From Mumia sp. zg.B17 (GTDB lineage Bacteria; Actinomycetota; Actinomycetes; Propionibacteriales; Nocardioidaceae), in NCBI RefSeq assembly GCF_019550915.1, contig NZ_JAHWCI010000005.1, forward strand, positions 496,001 to 560,000: 64,000 nt of DNA. Direction: 5' to 3'. The translations under genes and the position numbers were made by a program. Positions 18,788 through 27,499 of the stretch are shown piece by piece. Each line of letters starts with the position of its first letter. Position 1 is the first letter of the stretch. The notes beneath the pieces were generated by a model. That model was not told the origin of the DNA. It saw only the letters and a program-made list of their open reading frames with translations, and ran no database searches.

Positions 18788-18793
18788 AAGGTA
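18788..18793 (-). promoter_or_regulatory. -10 element of leaderless mec-cysO-cysM operon
   Basis: TACCTT on the minus strand, 6 nt before the GTG of mec. The intervening ggaagc could also serve as a weak ribosome site, so the leaderless reading is not certain. Confidence 0.45.
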
Positions 18794-18874
18794 CGGGGTG
18801 GCACCCGGCTCAGAGGGTGGGTCCGCCATCCGAACGGCGTCCGTGTGGGCCGCGCCACTCCGTGCCACTCCGCG

Positions 18875-19336
18875 TCAGCCGAGCGGGCGGGTGAGGACGA
18901 CGCGCCGCCGGCGAGGGTCGTCGTCGGGTCGCAGGGAGACGAGCGACACCTCGTCGAGCGTCACGCGCGTCCCGACCCTGAGAGCCCGGCCACCCTGAGC
19001 CGACACGTGCGGCCGGAAGGCGTCACGCACGTGCCGCATCCGAGCGACGTCGACACCCGCGTCGGCGAGGGCGCCCAGCAGCGCCCGATGGAGCGCGTCG
19101 AGATCAGCGGTCCGTGCCAGCTCGGTCACCCGCACGTCGTGACGGCTGCCGAACCACTCCTCCCCCGCCGCTTCGGTGGCTGCGGGCGCACGACTCTCGG
19201 CAGCACGGGTGAACGCCTCCACGGCCTCGGCCTCGTCAGCGTCGAACGGCGGCACCCAGGTGACGTGCAGCGGCCACGCCTCACGTCCGAACTCCTCCGG
19301 CGCGTCCTCGACGAAGGACACGACGCAGAACCTCAC
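18875..19336 (-). CDS. 2H phosphoesterase / 2'-5' RNA ligase-like protein
   Basis: 153 residues. Two H-x-T/S motifs mark the 2H superfamily: LHVTWVPPF near residue 23 and FRPHVSA near residue 107. Members include LigT-type RNA ligases and cyclic phosphodiesterases acting on 2',3' cyclic or 2'-5' linked RNA; the substrate here is unknown. It lies between DUF2017 and mec, a position occupied by a different gene (Rv1333) in M. tuberculosis, so it looks like a substitution within the conserved block. Confidence 0.8.
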   Translation of the reverse strand: MRFCVVSFVEDAPEEFGREAWPLHVTWVPPFDADEAEAVEAFTRAAESRAPAATEAAGEEWFGSRHDVRVTELARTADLDALHRALLGALADAGVDVARMRHVRDAFRPHVSAQGGRALRVGTRVTLDEVSLVSLRPDDDPRRRRVVLTRPLG

Positions 19337-19354
19337 GGGCAGAACCTCATGGGC

Positions 19355-19936
19355 TCAGTCGAGGGCCTGGACGAGGGACTCCTGGACGAAGCCCAGCCAC
19401 TCGTAGATGTCGACGACCACCGCCACGGAGGGATCGTCGCTCTCCGCGGCCGCCTCGGCATCCTCCTCGGACTCGATGCCGAGCCTGACCGCGAGGGCGA
19501 GCCGTACGTCGGTGAGCGACCGCAGCCACGCCTGAGCACCGCGCTCACCGAGCTCGACCTCGATGGGGTCCACGGACTGCTCCGGGTCGTCCAGGTCGAA
19601 GCCGCCCGCCGCGAGCGACGCGACGAGCGCCTGAGCGTTCTCGACCTTGGCCGTCGACAGGCTCCGCTCGGTGAAGCGACGGAAGTCGGCCGCCGAGTCG
19701 TCGTCGTCGCGATAGGCGTCGGGCAGGAGCCTCCGGAGCACCGGGTCCTCCGGAGGCAGCGAGGACGCGGTCGTGCCGAGCTGACCGAACAACGGGTCGG
19801 GCGACGACTCCTCGGGGGCGTTGCGGTCACGCAGCAGCTCGATCACCTGGCCCAGCAGGTTGACGAGCAGCTCGGCCTCGGCCCGCTCGAACTCCGCGCG
19901 GACCCGGTCGCGCTTGCGTCGCTCGAACGCCCTCAT
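19355..19936 (-). CDS. DUF2017 family protein
   Basis: 193 residues, acidic and predicted soluble and helical. The N-terminal FERAEAELLVNLLGQVIELL and C-terminal VAVVVDIYEWLGFVQESLVQAL segments are characteristic of DUF2017, a family found almost only in actinobacteria next to clpS. Function is unknown; the constant partnership with clpS suggests a link to regulated proteolysis. It begins 16 nt after the clpS stop. Confidence 0.88.
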   Translation of the reverse strand: MRAFERRKRDRVRAEFERAEAELLVNLLGQVIELLRDRNAPEESSPDPLFGQLGTTASSLPPEDPVLRRLLPDAYRDDDDSAADFRRFTERSLSTAKVENAQALVASLAAGGFDLDDPEQSVDPIEVELGERGAQAWLRSLTDVRLALAVRLGIESEEDAEAAAESDDPSVAVVVDIYEWLGFVQESLVQALD

Positions 19937-19952
19937 CGGATGCTTTCCGCGC

Positions 19953-20258
19953 TCATGCGTCGTCCCGCTGCAACGTCGCCCACAATCCGTACTCGTGCAT
20001 CGCCTGCACGTGCCGCTCCATCTCCTCGCGGGGCCCGGTCGCGACCACGGCCCGCCCGTCGTGGTGGACCTTCATCATCAGGTCGTTCGCCGTGGCGTCG
20101 TCGTAGCCGAAGTAGGACTTGAACACGTACGCGACGTAGGACATGAGGTTGACCGGGTCGTTCCAGACGATGGTGACCCAGGGTCGGTCGAGCTCGGTGA
20201 CCTCGTCGGTCGCCGGCTCGTCGACCTCGATCGGGCTTGGCGTGCTCACCCGGCCCAT
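19953..20258 (-). CDS. clpS: ATP-dependent Clp protease adaptor ClpS
   Basis: 101 residues. ClpS delivers N-degron substrates to ClpAP/ClpCP. The conserved WNDPVNLMSYVAYVFKSYFGY segment (about residues 31-51) corresponds to the N-degron pocket and ClpA-binding face, followed by DLMMKVHHDGRAVVATGPREEME. The start may be ATG 20258 or GTG 20249; neither has a clear ribosome site. It is divergent from pncB, as in the mycobacterial Rv1330c-Rv1331 arrangement. Confidence 0.93.
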   Translation of the reverse strand: MGRVSTPSPIEVDEPATDEVTELDRPWVTIVWNDPVNLMSYVAYVFKSYFGYDDATANDLMMKVHHDGRAVVATGPREEMERHVQAMHEYGLWATLQRDDA

Positions 20259-20327
20259 TGTGGCGTACGCGCAAACTCACCGGCCCGCCCCTGCCCGGTG
20301 GAGTTCCACGGTCCGCCGGCCCGCCAC

Positions 20328-20333
20328 TACGCT
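20328..20333 (+). promoter_or_regulatory. -10 element of leaderless pncB
   Basis: TACGCT, then 6 nt, then the GTG start of pncB; no Shine-Dalgarno. The hexamer supports this GTG over longer upstream frames. Confidence 0.55.
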
Positions 20334-20339
20334 GACGCC

Positions 20340-21659
20340 GTGACCTCCACCGCGCTGCTCACCGACCACTACGAGCTGACGATGCTCCAGGCGTCGCTGG
20401 CAGACGGCACGGCCGACCGACGCTCGGTCTTCGAGCTGTTCGCACGCCGGCTCCCGGACGGCCGGCGCTACGGCGTCGTCGCAGGGACGGGCCGCGTGCT
20501 CGATGCGATCGCCGACTTCCGGTTCACCGACGGCGAGCTCGCGTTCCTGCGCGCGAACGAGATCGTGGACGGGCCGACGCTCGACTGGCTCGCCGACTAC
20601 CGCTTCCGCGGCAACGTGTGGGGCTATCCCGAGGGCGAGACCTACTTCCCGAACTCGCCCATCATGATCGTCGAAGGCACCTTCGGCGAGGCCGTCGTGC
20701 TGGAGACCCTGCTGCTGTCGATCCTCAACCACGACTCGGCGATCGCCTCCGCCGCGGCCCGGATGACGGTGGCCGCCGGTGACCGTCCGTGCATCGAGAT
20801 GGGGTCACGGCGGACGCACGAGCTCGCGGCGGTCGCCTCGGCCCGGGCCGCGTACGTCGCCGGGTTCGCGACGACGTCGAACCTCGAGGCCGGCCGCCGG
20901 TACGCCATCCCGACCGCCGGCACGTCCGCCCACTCCTTCACCCTGCTGCACGACACCGAGCGTGACGCGTTCACCGCCCAGGTGGAGTCGCTCGGCACCG
21001 CGACGACGCTGCTCGTCGACACCTACGACGTCGCCGAGGCGGTGCGCGTCGCGATCGACGTCGCGGGCACGGGACTCGGCGCCGTACGCCTCGACTCCGG
21101 CGACCTCCCGCTCCTCGCGGGCCAGGTCCGACGCCAGCTCGACGAGCTCGGTGCGACCGGCACCAGGATCACCGTGACCAGCGACCTCGACGAGTACGCG
21201 ATCGCCGGTCTCGCCGCCGCTCCCGTGGACGGCTACGGCGTCGGGACGTCGCTGGTGACCGGATCCGGGCACCCGACGTGCGGCTTCGTCTACAAGCTCG
21301 TCGCCCGGGCCGACGGTCTGGAGACCGACGCCGCGATGATCTCCGTCGCGAAGACGAGCGTGGACAAGGTGTCGATCGGCGGCCGCAAGTACGCGCTGCG
21401 TCGCCTCGACCGTCACGGCACGGCCACGGCCGAGGTGATCGGCATCGGCGAGCCGCCGGAGAGCGACGACAACGACCGCCCGCTGCTCGTCCCGCTCGTC
21501 GAGAACGGCGAACGGGTCCACGACGAGACCCTGGAGACCGCCCGCGACCGGCTACGGGACTCGCTCGCTGAGCTACCGTTGCGGGCCCGGCAGCTCTCGC
21601 GGGGGGAGGCCGCGATCCCGACGGTCTTCGAGGACGTGACGAGCGGAGGAGCACGATGA
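20340..21659 (+). CDS. pncB: Nicotinate phosphoribosyltransferase
   Basis: 439 residues. It converts nicotinate, PRPP and ATP to nicotinate mononucleotide in the Preiss-Handler NAD salvage pathway. The N-terminal LLTDHYELTML motif, FELFARRLPDGRRYGVVAG, MGSRRTHELAAV, and the phosphate-binding TSDLDEYAIAGL and GVGTSLVTGSG segments are all conserved. The GTG start follows TACGCT by 6 nt. The stop overlaps the ATG of pncA (ATGA), so the two salvage steps are coupled. Confidence 0.95.
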   Translation: MTSTALLTDHYELTMLQASLADGTADRRSVFELFARRLPDGRRYGVVAGTGRVLDAIADFRFTDGELAFLRANEIVDGPTLDWLADYRFRGNVWGYPEGETYFPNSPIMIVEGTFGEAVVLETLLLSILNHDSAIASAAARMTVAAGDRPCIEMGSRRTHELAAVASARAAYVAGFATTSNLEAGRRYAIPTAGTSAHSFTLLHDTERDAFTAQVESLGTATTLLVDTYDVAEAVRVAIDVAGTGLGAVRLDSGDLPLLAGQVRRQLDELGATGTRITVTSDLDEYAIAGLAAAPVDGYGVGTSLVTGSGHPTCGFVYKLVARADGLETDAAMISVAKTSVDKVSIGGRKYALRRLDRHGTATAEVIGIGEPPESDDNDRPLLVPLVENGERVHDETLETARDRLRDSLAELPLRARQLSRGEAAIPTVFEDVTSGGAR

Positions 21660-22207
21660 GCAGGGCACTGGTGGTCGTCGACGTGCAGAAGGACTTCTGC
21701 GAGGGCGGCTCGCTCGCCGTCTCAGGAGGCGCCGCGGTGGCCGAGCGCGTGGCGCGCCTGGTCGCCGACGGCGGCTACGACCTGGTGGTGGCGACCAAGG
21801 ACCACCACATCGACCCGGGCGCCCACTTCAGCGACCAGCCCGACTACGTGGACTCGTGGCCGCCGCACTGTGTCGTCGGCACCGATGGCAACGAGCTCCA
21901 TGCGCCGCTGACGGCGGACATGTTCGCGGCGGTGTTCGAGAAGGGCCAGTTCGACGCGGCCTACTCCGGCTTCGAGGGCAAGGCCACCACCGGCGACGGG
22001 CTCGAGGACTGGCTGCGCGCGCGCGACGTGGACACGGTCGACATCGTCGGCATCGCCACCGACTACTGCGTGCGGGCCACGGCTCTCGATGCTGCGGCAC
22101 GCGGTTTCGGCACGCGTGTCCTCATGGATCTCACCGCTCCGGTCGCTGCGGCGAACCTCGACAAGACCCGGAGCGACTTCGACGCCGCAGGGGTCACGGT
22201 GGCCTGA
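21656..22207 (+). CDS. pncA: Nicotinamidase (pyrazinamidase type)
   Basis: 183 residues. It deamidates nicotinamide to nicotinate, the substrate of the upstream PncB. The catalytic triad is Asp9, Lys96 and Cys138, and the metal ligands are Asp49, His51 and His71, almost residue for residue the same spacing as in M. tuberculosis PncA (Asp8, Lys96, Cys138). The cis-peptide region GIATDYCVRATA is intact. It is the second gene of the pncB-pncA salvage operon, with a 4-bp overlap. Confidence 0.95.
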   Translation: MSRALVVVDVQKDFCEGGSLAVSGGAAVAERVARLVADGGYDLVVATKDHHIDPGAHFSDQPDYVDSWPPHCVVGTDGNELHAPLTADMFAAVFEKGQFDAAYSGFEGKATTGDGLEDWLRARDVDTVDIVGIATDYCVRATALDAAARGFGTRVLMDLTAPVAAANLDKTRSDFDAAGVTVA

Positions 22208-22210
22208 GCC

Positions 22211-22807
22211 TCACCCGTACGCCACCGACCGCACCACCTGCGCCGGCGAGCCTGCCGCGACCGAGAACGCAGGCACGTCACGCGTGACGACGGAGTTCGC
22301 GCCGATGACGCACCGCTCCCCAATCGTCACGCCGCTGGTGACGACGACGTTGGCGCCCAGCCAGCAGTTGTCGCCGATCACCGTCGGCCCCTTCGACGTG
22401 AACCCCTGCCACGGGACGGGCACGTCTGGGTCGTCGTAGCGGTGCGCCGAGTCGGTCACGAGGCAACCGTTCGCGAGCATGCAGTGGGCGCCGATCTCGA
22501 CGCGGTGCGACGCGGAGACCATCACGTCGAGGTTGAGGAACGTGCCCTCACCGATCACGATCTGCGCGTCCGATCCGCCGGTGATCCAGACCCCGGGCTC
22601 GAGGAACACCTGCGGCCCGAGGTGGAGACGCCCGTCGCGCAGCATCTCGAGCACGTCGCCGTGCACCACGCCGCGGGCGTACGCGCGCCGCCGCGCCAGC
22701 TCGACGCTGAGCCGCGCCCGGTTGAGAGGCCGGTAGGCGCGGCCGTACCAGCGCTGCTTGCGCCACCACTCGCGCGCGAGCTCGTACGTCGACGGCTCGT
22801 CAGACAT
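22211..22807 (-). CDS. Hexapeptide-repeat acyltransferase (maa/nodL type)
   Basis: 198 residues. An N-terminal helical stretch is followed by a left-handed beta-helix built from hexapeptide repeats (for example IGEGTF, IGAHCM, IGDNCW, IGERCV), ending with the typical GSPAQVVR. The catalytic-type His is in the TDSAHRYDD segment. Such enzymes acetylate sugars or antibiotics using acetyl-CoA; the acceptor is not identifiable. It overlaps the DUF2236 gene by 8 bp, so the two are probably co-transcribed. Confidence 0.88.
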   Translation of the reverse strand: MSDEPSTYELAREWWRKQRWYGRAYRPLNRARLSVELARRRAYARGVVHGDVLEMLRDGRLHLGPQVFLEPGVWITGGSDAQIVIGEGTFLNLDVMVSASHRVEIGAHCMLANGCLVTDSAHRYDDPDVPVPWQGFTSKGPTVIGDNCWLGANVVVTSGVTIGERCVIGANSVVTRDVPAFSVAAGSPAQVVRSVAYG

Positions 22808-23687
22808 GCGTCCCGAGATCCTCGATGCGATAGCCGCCCGGCAGGTAGGTGCGGATCGCGCCGCGGTCCTCGGGCCGGGACGGTGCGACCCGCGGAGGGG
22901 CGAGCCGGAGCGCGCGACCGCGCAGCCGCAGGAGTCCTCGCGACAGGGCGACGACGGCGCGCGGCGGCGTCGCGTACCCGAACGCGTCGCGCACGTGCGG
23001 GTCCATCACCGACCGGGAGAAGACCTCGACCGCGGGCCGCAGCAGCCGAGGGTAGTAGGAGCAGAGCAGCGCCAGCGTGGCGTCGGCGACCTCGCGCGAA
23101 CGGTCGTCGTAGGCGAAGTGGGTGCGCTCGTAGGCGTCGAGGAGCGTCTCGAACTCCGCGTACGAGGCGGGGATGTCCTTGATCCCCATCAGCTCGCCCA
23201 TCCGCTGGTACGACCGCGTCGCCGCGTCCACCTCCGCAGGGCCGAGCGGCCGCCACCCGTAGTCGGCGAGCCACCGGACGGGCGTGACGACGAACGTCGC
23301 GAGGACGTAGCGCAGGTCGTCGTTGCTGATGGCGTAGGCACCGTGCATCTGGTTCATCCGACGCACCGCAGCACGTCCGGGCGACGACTCCATGCCGTCC
23401 TCGACGATCGCGTCGAGGACGAGCACCGTGTCGTCGTGGCGCTTCTGGGTGCGCTCGGTGAACTCCTGCGTCTCGTGCAGCAGCACCCCGATCGACGGCA
23501 CCGCGAACGTCCGGAACAGCGCGAAGCTGAGCGCCTGCTGGATGTCCCACGGGAACTCGAATCGGGTGTCGACCGCCGAGATGATCTCGTAGTCCGTCTC
23601 CGGGTCGAGGGTCGCGATCACCCGCTGCCACGCATCGCGGCGCCAGCGCTCCCGTCCCCGGGGAGCGGCGGGCAGGACGCGTGTCAT
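22800..23687 (-). CDS. Oxygenase MpaB family protein (DUF2236)
   Basis: 295 residues, helical. The DUF2236/latex-clearing-protein-like pattern is present: an early GIDKRHD-like stretch is replaced by FTERTQKRHDDTV near residue 75, and the YAISNDDLRYVLATFVVTPVRWLADYG and YERTHFAYDDRSREVADATL segments follow. Family members bind heme b and are oxidases or oxygenases; the substrate is unknown here. The ATG follows TAGCGT by 7 nt, fitting a leaderless message. It is paired with an acyltransferase gene. Confidence 0.82.
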   Translation of the reverse strand: MTRVLPAAPRGRERWRRDAWQRVIATLDPETDYEIISAVDTRFEFPWDIQQALSFALFRTFAVPSIGVLLHETQEFTERTQKRHDDTVLVLDAIVEDGMESSPGRAAVRRMNQMHGAYAISNDDLRYVLATFVVTPVRWLADYGWRPLGPAEVDAATRSYQRMGELMGIKDIPASYAEFETLLDAYERTHFAYDDRSREVADATLALLCSYYPRLLRPAVEVFSRSVMDPHVRDAFGYATPPRAVVALSRGLLRLRGRALRLAPPRVAPSRPEDRGAIRTYLPGGYRIEDLGTHV

Positions 23688-23694
23688 GCACCGG

Positions 23695-23700
23695 ACGCTA
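23695..23700 (-). promoter_or_regulatory. -10 element of leaderless MpaB-family gene
   Basis: TAGCGT on the minus strand, 7 nt before the ATG at 23687. It is divergent from a second such element at 23728. Confidence 0.5.
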
Positions 23701-23727
23701 CCGTGCTCCGACGGTCGGCGTCTGCAC

Positions 23728-23733
23728 TAGATT
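23728..23733 (+). promoter_or_regulatory. -10 element of the unknown 296-residue gene
   Basis: TAGATT followed by 7 nt (cggagac) and an ATG. The ggag could act as a ribosome site, so leaderless initiation is likely but not certain. Confidence 0.45.
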
Positions 23734-23740
23734 CGGAGAC

Positions 23741-24631
23741 ATGAGCGCCCCGTACCTCCGAGATCTCGTGGCCGACACGTCGTACGAGGCACCGGCGGCA
23801 CACGGCCTGCGCGAGCGCGTGAAGGCGTACGCCGCGCGCCGCTCGACCGCCGAGGATCACGGTGACGTGCTCGGCCCGCTCGTCGTGCCCGACACGGAGC
23901 TTCCGCTGGTCCAGGGCACGGTGGCCGCCCTCGGCGCCGACGAGATCGATGTCGTCGTCGCTGTCACCGGAGGTGCGGGGGCCATCGAGCCGGCGGTGCG
24001 GTGGGCGACGCGGCAGGAGCGCCTCCGTCTGGTCGGCCTCACCGCGGCCGTCCGCGACCTCGACGACCTGGCCCGCGGCGCCCACCGGGTGGTGGCGATG
24101 GTCGGCCAGCTCGAGGCGGAAGGGCTGCTGGAGGACGTCGATGTGCAGGTCGGGCTCCCGCTGCACGCCCGCACCGAGGGCTCGCTGCGCTGGCAGCACG
24201 CCCTCGACACGTTGGCGTCCCAGGACCTGCGGCTCGTGCTGCGGACCGGCGGGGCCGACCCGGAGGAGGTGCCGTCGGCCGAGACCCTGGCGGGTGCCGT
24301 CGGCGACGCGCTCGACCGCGAGGTCGCGTTCTCGTGCCGAGGCGACCTGGCGCACGCGGTGGCCTGGCGCGAGCCCGACACGGGTCGCGTGCGCCACGGG
24401 TTCCTCAACGTGCTCCTCGCCACCCGCGCGAGCCTCGACGGGGGTGACGTCGGCGCGGTCGCCGAGCGCCTGGCCCTGACCGCCTCGGAGCGTGTCGTCA
24501 CCGAGCTCGGGGTCATCGGCGAGTCCTCGCTGGAGTCGGCTCGGCGGTGGTTCACCGGCGTCGGCTCCGAGGACGTCGACGCCTCGCTCGCCGACCTCCG
24601 CGCACTCAGCCTGCTGGGTCCGACAAACTGA
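23741..24631 (+). CDS. Uncharacterised 296-residue soluble protein
   Basis: I do not recognise this family. The protein has no signal peptide or membrane helix and alternates beta-rich and helical stretches, for example EIDVVVAVTGGAGAIEPAV, LRLVGLTAAV and DLRLVLRTGG, which look like an alpha/beta (TIM-barrel or Rossmann-like) fold. A Gly-Gly-Ala-Gly turn lies at about residue 76. A late DLAHAVAWREP followed by GFLNVLLATRASLDGG might be a binding loop. The gene is monocistronic and convergent with an SRPBCC-like gene, with a 26-bp overlap of their 3' ends. Confidence 0.7.
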   Translation: MSAPYLRDLVADTSYEAPAAHGLRERVKAYAARRSTAEDHGDVLGPLVVPDTELPLVQGTVAALGADEIDVVVAVTGGAGAIEPAVRWATRQERLRLVGLTAAVRDLDDLARGAHRVVAMVGQLEAEGLLEDVDVQVGLPLHARTEGSLRWQHALDTLASQDLRLVLRTGGADPEEVPSAETLAGAVGDALDREVAFSCRGDLAHAVAWREPDTGRVRHGFLNVLLATRASLDGGDVGAVAERLALTASERVVTELGVIGESSLESARRWFTGVGSEDVDASLADLRALSLLGPTN

Positions 24632-25067
24632 TCCGACGGACCTGCCGGAGCATCCGTCGCGTCGCGAGGACGTGGAAGCGCGTCCTGATGACCATCGTCT
24701 CGTAGACAGCACCACGCACACCGGGGAAGACCGCATAGCTGCGCGCGGAGAGTCGCGTCGCCGGAGCGTCAGCCGCGGGCACCTCGGCCAGAGGTGCGTC
24801 GGCCAGAGGTGCGTCGGCCAGCCTGAAGACCAGGCGGTAGACGGAGAACCGGTGTCTCCCGGCGAGGTCCAGCCGCTCCCCCGTGACGACGTCGTCCACG
24901 GCGAAGCCGCCGGGCGGGTCGGTGCCGAGGAGGCGAGCCATCGCCCCGTCGGCCGCCGAGAGCAGTGACCTGTGCACGAAGGCCTCGAGCGCGGTCCACA
25001 CCTGCTGACGCGGCCGCGCGATCGTCAGCGCGTGCTCGTCGATCAGCGGCAGATCCTCGACGGTCAT
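24606..25067 (-). CDS. Uncharacterised SRPBCC/DUF2867-like protein
   Basis: 153 residues. The opening HALTIARPRQQVWTALEAF, with a conserved Trp-containing helix, and later strands such as YAVFPGVRGAVYETMVIRTRFH resemble a START/SRPBCC or DUF2867-like lipid-binding fold; the assignment is tentative. I chose ATG 25067, which has a gggggacag-type ribosome site. A GTG at 25106 overlapping the upstream stop is an alternative that would couple it to the hydrolase. A 15-bp tandem repeat (24786-24820) encodes an Ala-Asp-Pro-Leu-rich stretch in the middle. Confidence 0.65.
   Translation of the reverse strand: MTVEDLPLIDEHALTIARPRQQVWTALEAFVHRSLLSAADGAMARLLGTDPPGGFAVDDVVTGERLDLAGRHRFSVYRLVFRLADAPLADAPLAEVPAADAPATRLSARSYAVFPGVRGAVYETMVIRTRFHVLATRRMLRQVRRISLSDPAG
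24786..24821. repeat. 15-bp tandem repeat within coding sequence
   Basis: The unit ggccagaggtgcgtc occurs at 24786 and 24801 with a partial third copy at 24816. In-frame, it encodes repeated DAPLA on the minus strand. Expansion or contraction would keep the frame. Confidence 0.85.
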
Positions 25068-25102
25068 GTCCCCCACCACCTGCCTCGATCGGACGTACGA
25101 CC

Positions 25103-26107
25103 TCACCCGCGGGAGGTCACCCGGCGGACGAAGGTGACGATCTCGGCCAGCGCACGCGGTGCCGACGGCGAGATCCCCGGAAGGCTGATGTAGCCGTGGA
25201 CGGCATCGGCGTACTCCGTCAGCGTGACGTCGCCGCCGTTGCCGCGCAGCGCCTCGGCGTAGAAGACACCGTTGTCACGCAGCGGATCGTGCCCCGCCAC
25301 CTGGATCAACGCCGGCACGGCCGCCCCCGACAGCGTCCCGTGCAAGGGCGCCGCCGTGGGCGCGGACGGGTCGGCGCCGTCGAGGTAGAGGCGCGAGAAG
25401 GCGCGCATCTGGCGTGAGGTGAGCACCGGGGCGTTCGCGTGCTCGCGCTCGGACGGGAAGACCTCCTCCATCTCGACCGCGGGATAGACGAGGACCTGAC
25501 CGGCGAGCGCCGGTGCACCCGCCTGACCCGCCAGGTCGGCGACCACGGCGGCCAGGTTGCCGCCGGCGCTGTCGCCGGCGACGACGATGCGCGCCGGGTC
25601 GGCCGCGAGCTCGTCGGCGTGCGTCACGACCCAGTCCAGCGCGGCCCAGGTGTCGAGGACGGCGGCAGGGTAGGGATGCTCGGGAGCCAGCCGGTAGGCC
25701 ACGGAGACCACGACGCACGGCGTGTCGACCGCGAGATGGCTGGCCCACCACTCGTCCTGCTCGGGATCACCGAGGACCCAGCCTCCGCCGTGGAAGAGCA
25801 CCACCACCGGCGACGGCTCGGGCCCCGGTGTCGGCGGCTGGTAGATCCGCAGCCGCAGCGTCACTGGCTGAGTCTCCTGCGGGAGCTCGCCGACCGTCAC
25901 CGGCTGGAGCTCGACGAGGCGGTCGGTGACCTGGGCGTCGGGATGCGGTCTGCCCGACACGGCGCGTCCCAGCGGCGAGCCCAGCAGCTTGGCCCGTTGC
26001 GTACGGCGAGCAGGGAGCTCCTCTCGCGGCACCTCGTCGATCGGTCGGTTGAGGAAGCGCTCGACGAACGTGAACAGTCTGGTGCGGATCGGCAAGGGGG
26101 CGGCCAT
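25103..26107 (-). CDS. Alpha/beta hydrolase, hormone-sensitive-lipase family
   Basis: 334 residues. The oxyanion-hole motif FHGGGWVLGD lies near residue 104, the nucleophile is in VVAGDSAGGNLA near residue 176, an acidic residue is in GHDPLRDNG, and the catalytic His is in ADAVHGYI near 305. This HGGG plus GDSAGG pattern defines the HSL (family IV) esterases, which hydrolyse short-chain esters. A start codon of the next gene overlaps its stop, so the two may be an operon. No membrane or secretion signal is seen. Confidence 0.92.
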   Translation of the reverse strand: MAAPLPIRTRLFTFVERFLNRPIDEVPREELPARRTQRAKLLGSPLGRAVSGRPHPDAQVTDRLVELQPVTVGELPQETQPVTLRLRIYQPPTPGPEPSPVVVLFHGGGWVLGDPEQDEWWASHLAVDTPCVVVSVAYRLAPEHPYPAAVLDTWAALDWVVTHADELAADPARIVVAGDSAGGNLAAVVADLAGQAGAPALAGQVLVYPAVEMEEVFPSEREHANAPVLTSRQMRAFSRLYLDGADPSAPTAAPLHGTLSGAAVPALIQVAGHDPLRDNGVFYAEALRGNGGDVTLTEYADAVHGYISLPGISPSAPRALAEIVTFVRRVTSRG

Positions 26108-26117
26108 GGCCGCCAGA

Positions 26118-27494
26118 CTAGATGACCTTCCCGGGGTTCAGCAGACCGTGAGGGTCGAGCGCGTGCTTCACGGCGCGTTGGACCCCGAGTCCGACGGGCC
26201 CGAGCTCACGCTCGAGCAGTGTCCGCTTCAAGACGCCGACCCCGTGCTCCCCGGTGATGGTTCCGCCGAGGTCGAGGCCCAGGTGCATCACGTCGTCGAA
26301 GGCCGCGTGCGCCCGTTCCGCCTCGTCGAGGTCGGCACCGTCGAAGATCACGCACGGGTGGAAGTTGCCGTCACCGGCGTGCCCGACGACCCCGATCACC
26401 ACTTCGCGCTTCGCAGCGATCGCGGCGACCCCGTCGACGAGGTCGGCGATCCTCGACCGCGGGACGCAGACGTCGTCGACCATCGTCGTCCCCATCGACT
26501 CGAAGGCCGTCAGCACCTCGCGCCGAGCGGTGAGCAGGAGCGCGGCCTCCGCGTCGTCGGCGGCGAGCACCACGTCGTACGCTCCCGCGTCCCGCAGGTG
26601 GGCCGCCAGGGCGGCGATCTCCTCCTCTCCGGCGGCACCCGGCGCGTCGGACTGCGCGAGGACGAGCGCCCCCACCTCGGCGTCGAATCCGAGACGGTAG
26701 GCGTCGTTGACCGCCCGGAGGCTCGTGGCGTCCATCAGCTCGAGCAGGTTGGGGACCACGCTCGAGCGGGCGATCGCGCCGATGCCCTCCGCGGCCGCGT
26801 GCACGGTGCCGAAGGTGGCCGCGAGGGTCCGAGGGCGGTGGGCGGCGGGCCGCAGCCGCAGCGTCGCCTCGGTGATGATGCCGAGCGTCCCCTCCGAGCC
26901 GACGAACAGGCGCACCAGGTCGTATCCGGCGACGCCCTTGACCGTACGCCGCCCCGTCCGCAGCACCTCTCCGCTCGCGAGGACGACCTCGAGCGCGAGG
27001 ACGTAGTCGGTCGTGACGCCGTACTTCACGCAGCAGAGGCCGCCGGAGTTCGTGGCGAGGTTGCCGCCGATCGTGCAGAACTCCCACGAGCTGGGGTCCG
27101 GTGGGTAGAACAGCCCATGCTCGGCCACCGTGCGCGACAGGACGGCGTTGAGCACGCCGGGCTGGGTCACGACGAGTCGCTCGTCGGTGTCGACCTCGAG
27201 GACCTGGTCCATCCGTTCGAGCGTGATCACCAACCCGCCCTCGATCGCGTTGGCGGCACCGGAGAGGCCGCTCCTGGCGCCCTGCGCCACGACCGGGATC
27301 CCGTGCGCGGAGGCGAGCCGCATCGCCGTCGCGACGTCGCCTGTCGCCCGGGCGAGCACGACCGCGCACGGGGTGCCCGCCTCGCAGAACATCGCGCGGT
27401 CGGTCCGGTAGGAGACGAGGCGGTCAGGATCGGTGACCACCACGTCCGGCCCGAGAGCGGCGACGAGCTCGGCGACGAAGACGTCGGTGTCCAT
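26118..27494 (-). CDS. FAD-linked oxidase, GlcD/D-lactate dehydrogenase type
   Basis: 458 residues. An N-terminal FAD-binding PCMH domain contains PVVAQGARSGLSGAANAIEGG and later CTIGGNLATNSGGLCCVKYG; the C-terminal FAD-oxidase domain ends with HEHGVGVLKR-like TGEHGVGVLKRTLL and LDPHGLLNPGK. This matches glycolate oxidase subunit GlcD and D-2-hydroxyacid dehydrogenases, which oxidise glycolate or D-lactate. No GlcE/GlcF genes are adjacent, so a stand-alone D-lactate or D-2-hydroxyacid dehydrogenase is more likely. It is divergent from an Lrp/AsnC regulator that may control it. Confidence 0.92.
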   Translation of the reverse strand: MDTDVFVAELVAALGPDVVVTDPDRLVSYRTDRAMFCEAGTPCAVVLARATGDVATAMRLASAHGIPVVAQGARSGLSGAANAIEGGLVITLERMDQVLEVDTDERLVVTQPGVLNAVLSRTVAEHGLFYPPDPSSWEFCTIGGNLATNSGGLCCVKYGVTTDYVLALEVVLASGEVLRTGRRTVKGVAGYDLVRLFVGSEGTLGIITEATLRLRPAAHRPRTLAATFGTVHAAAEGIGAIARSSVVPNLLELMDATSLRAVNDAYRLGFDAEVGALVLAQSDAPGAAGEEEIAALAAHLRDAGAYDVVLAADDAEAALLLTARREVLTAFESMGTTMVDDVCVPRSRIADLVDGVAAIAAKREVVIGVVGHAGDGNFHPCVIFDGADLDEAERAHAAFDDVMHLGLDLGGTITGEHGVGVLKRTLLERELGPVGLGVQRAVKHALDPHGLLNPGKVI

Positions 27495-27499
27495 GCCTC

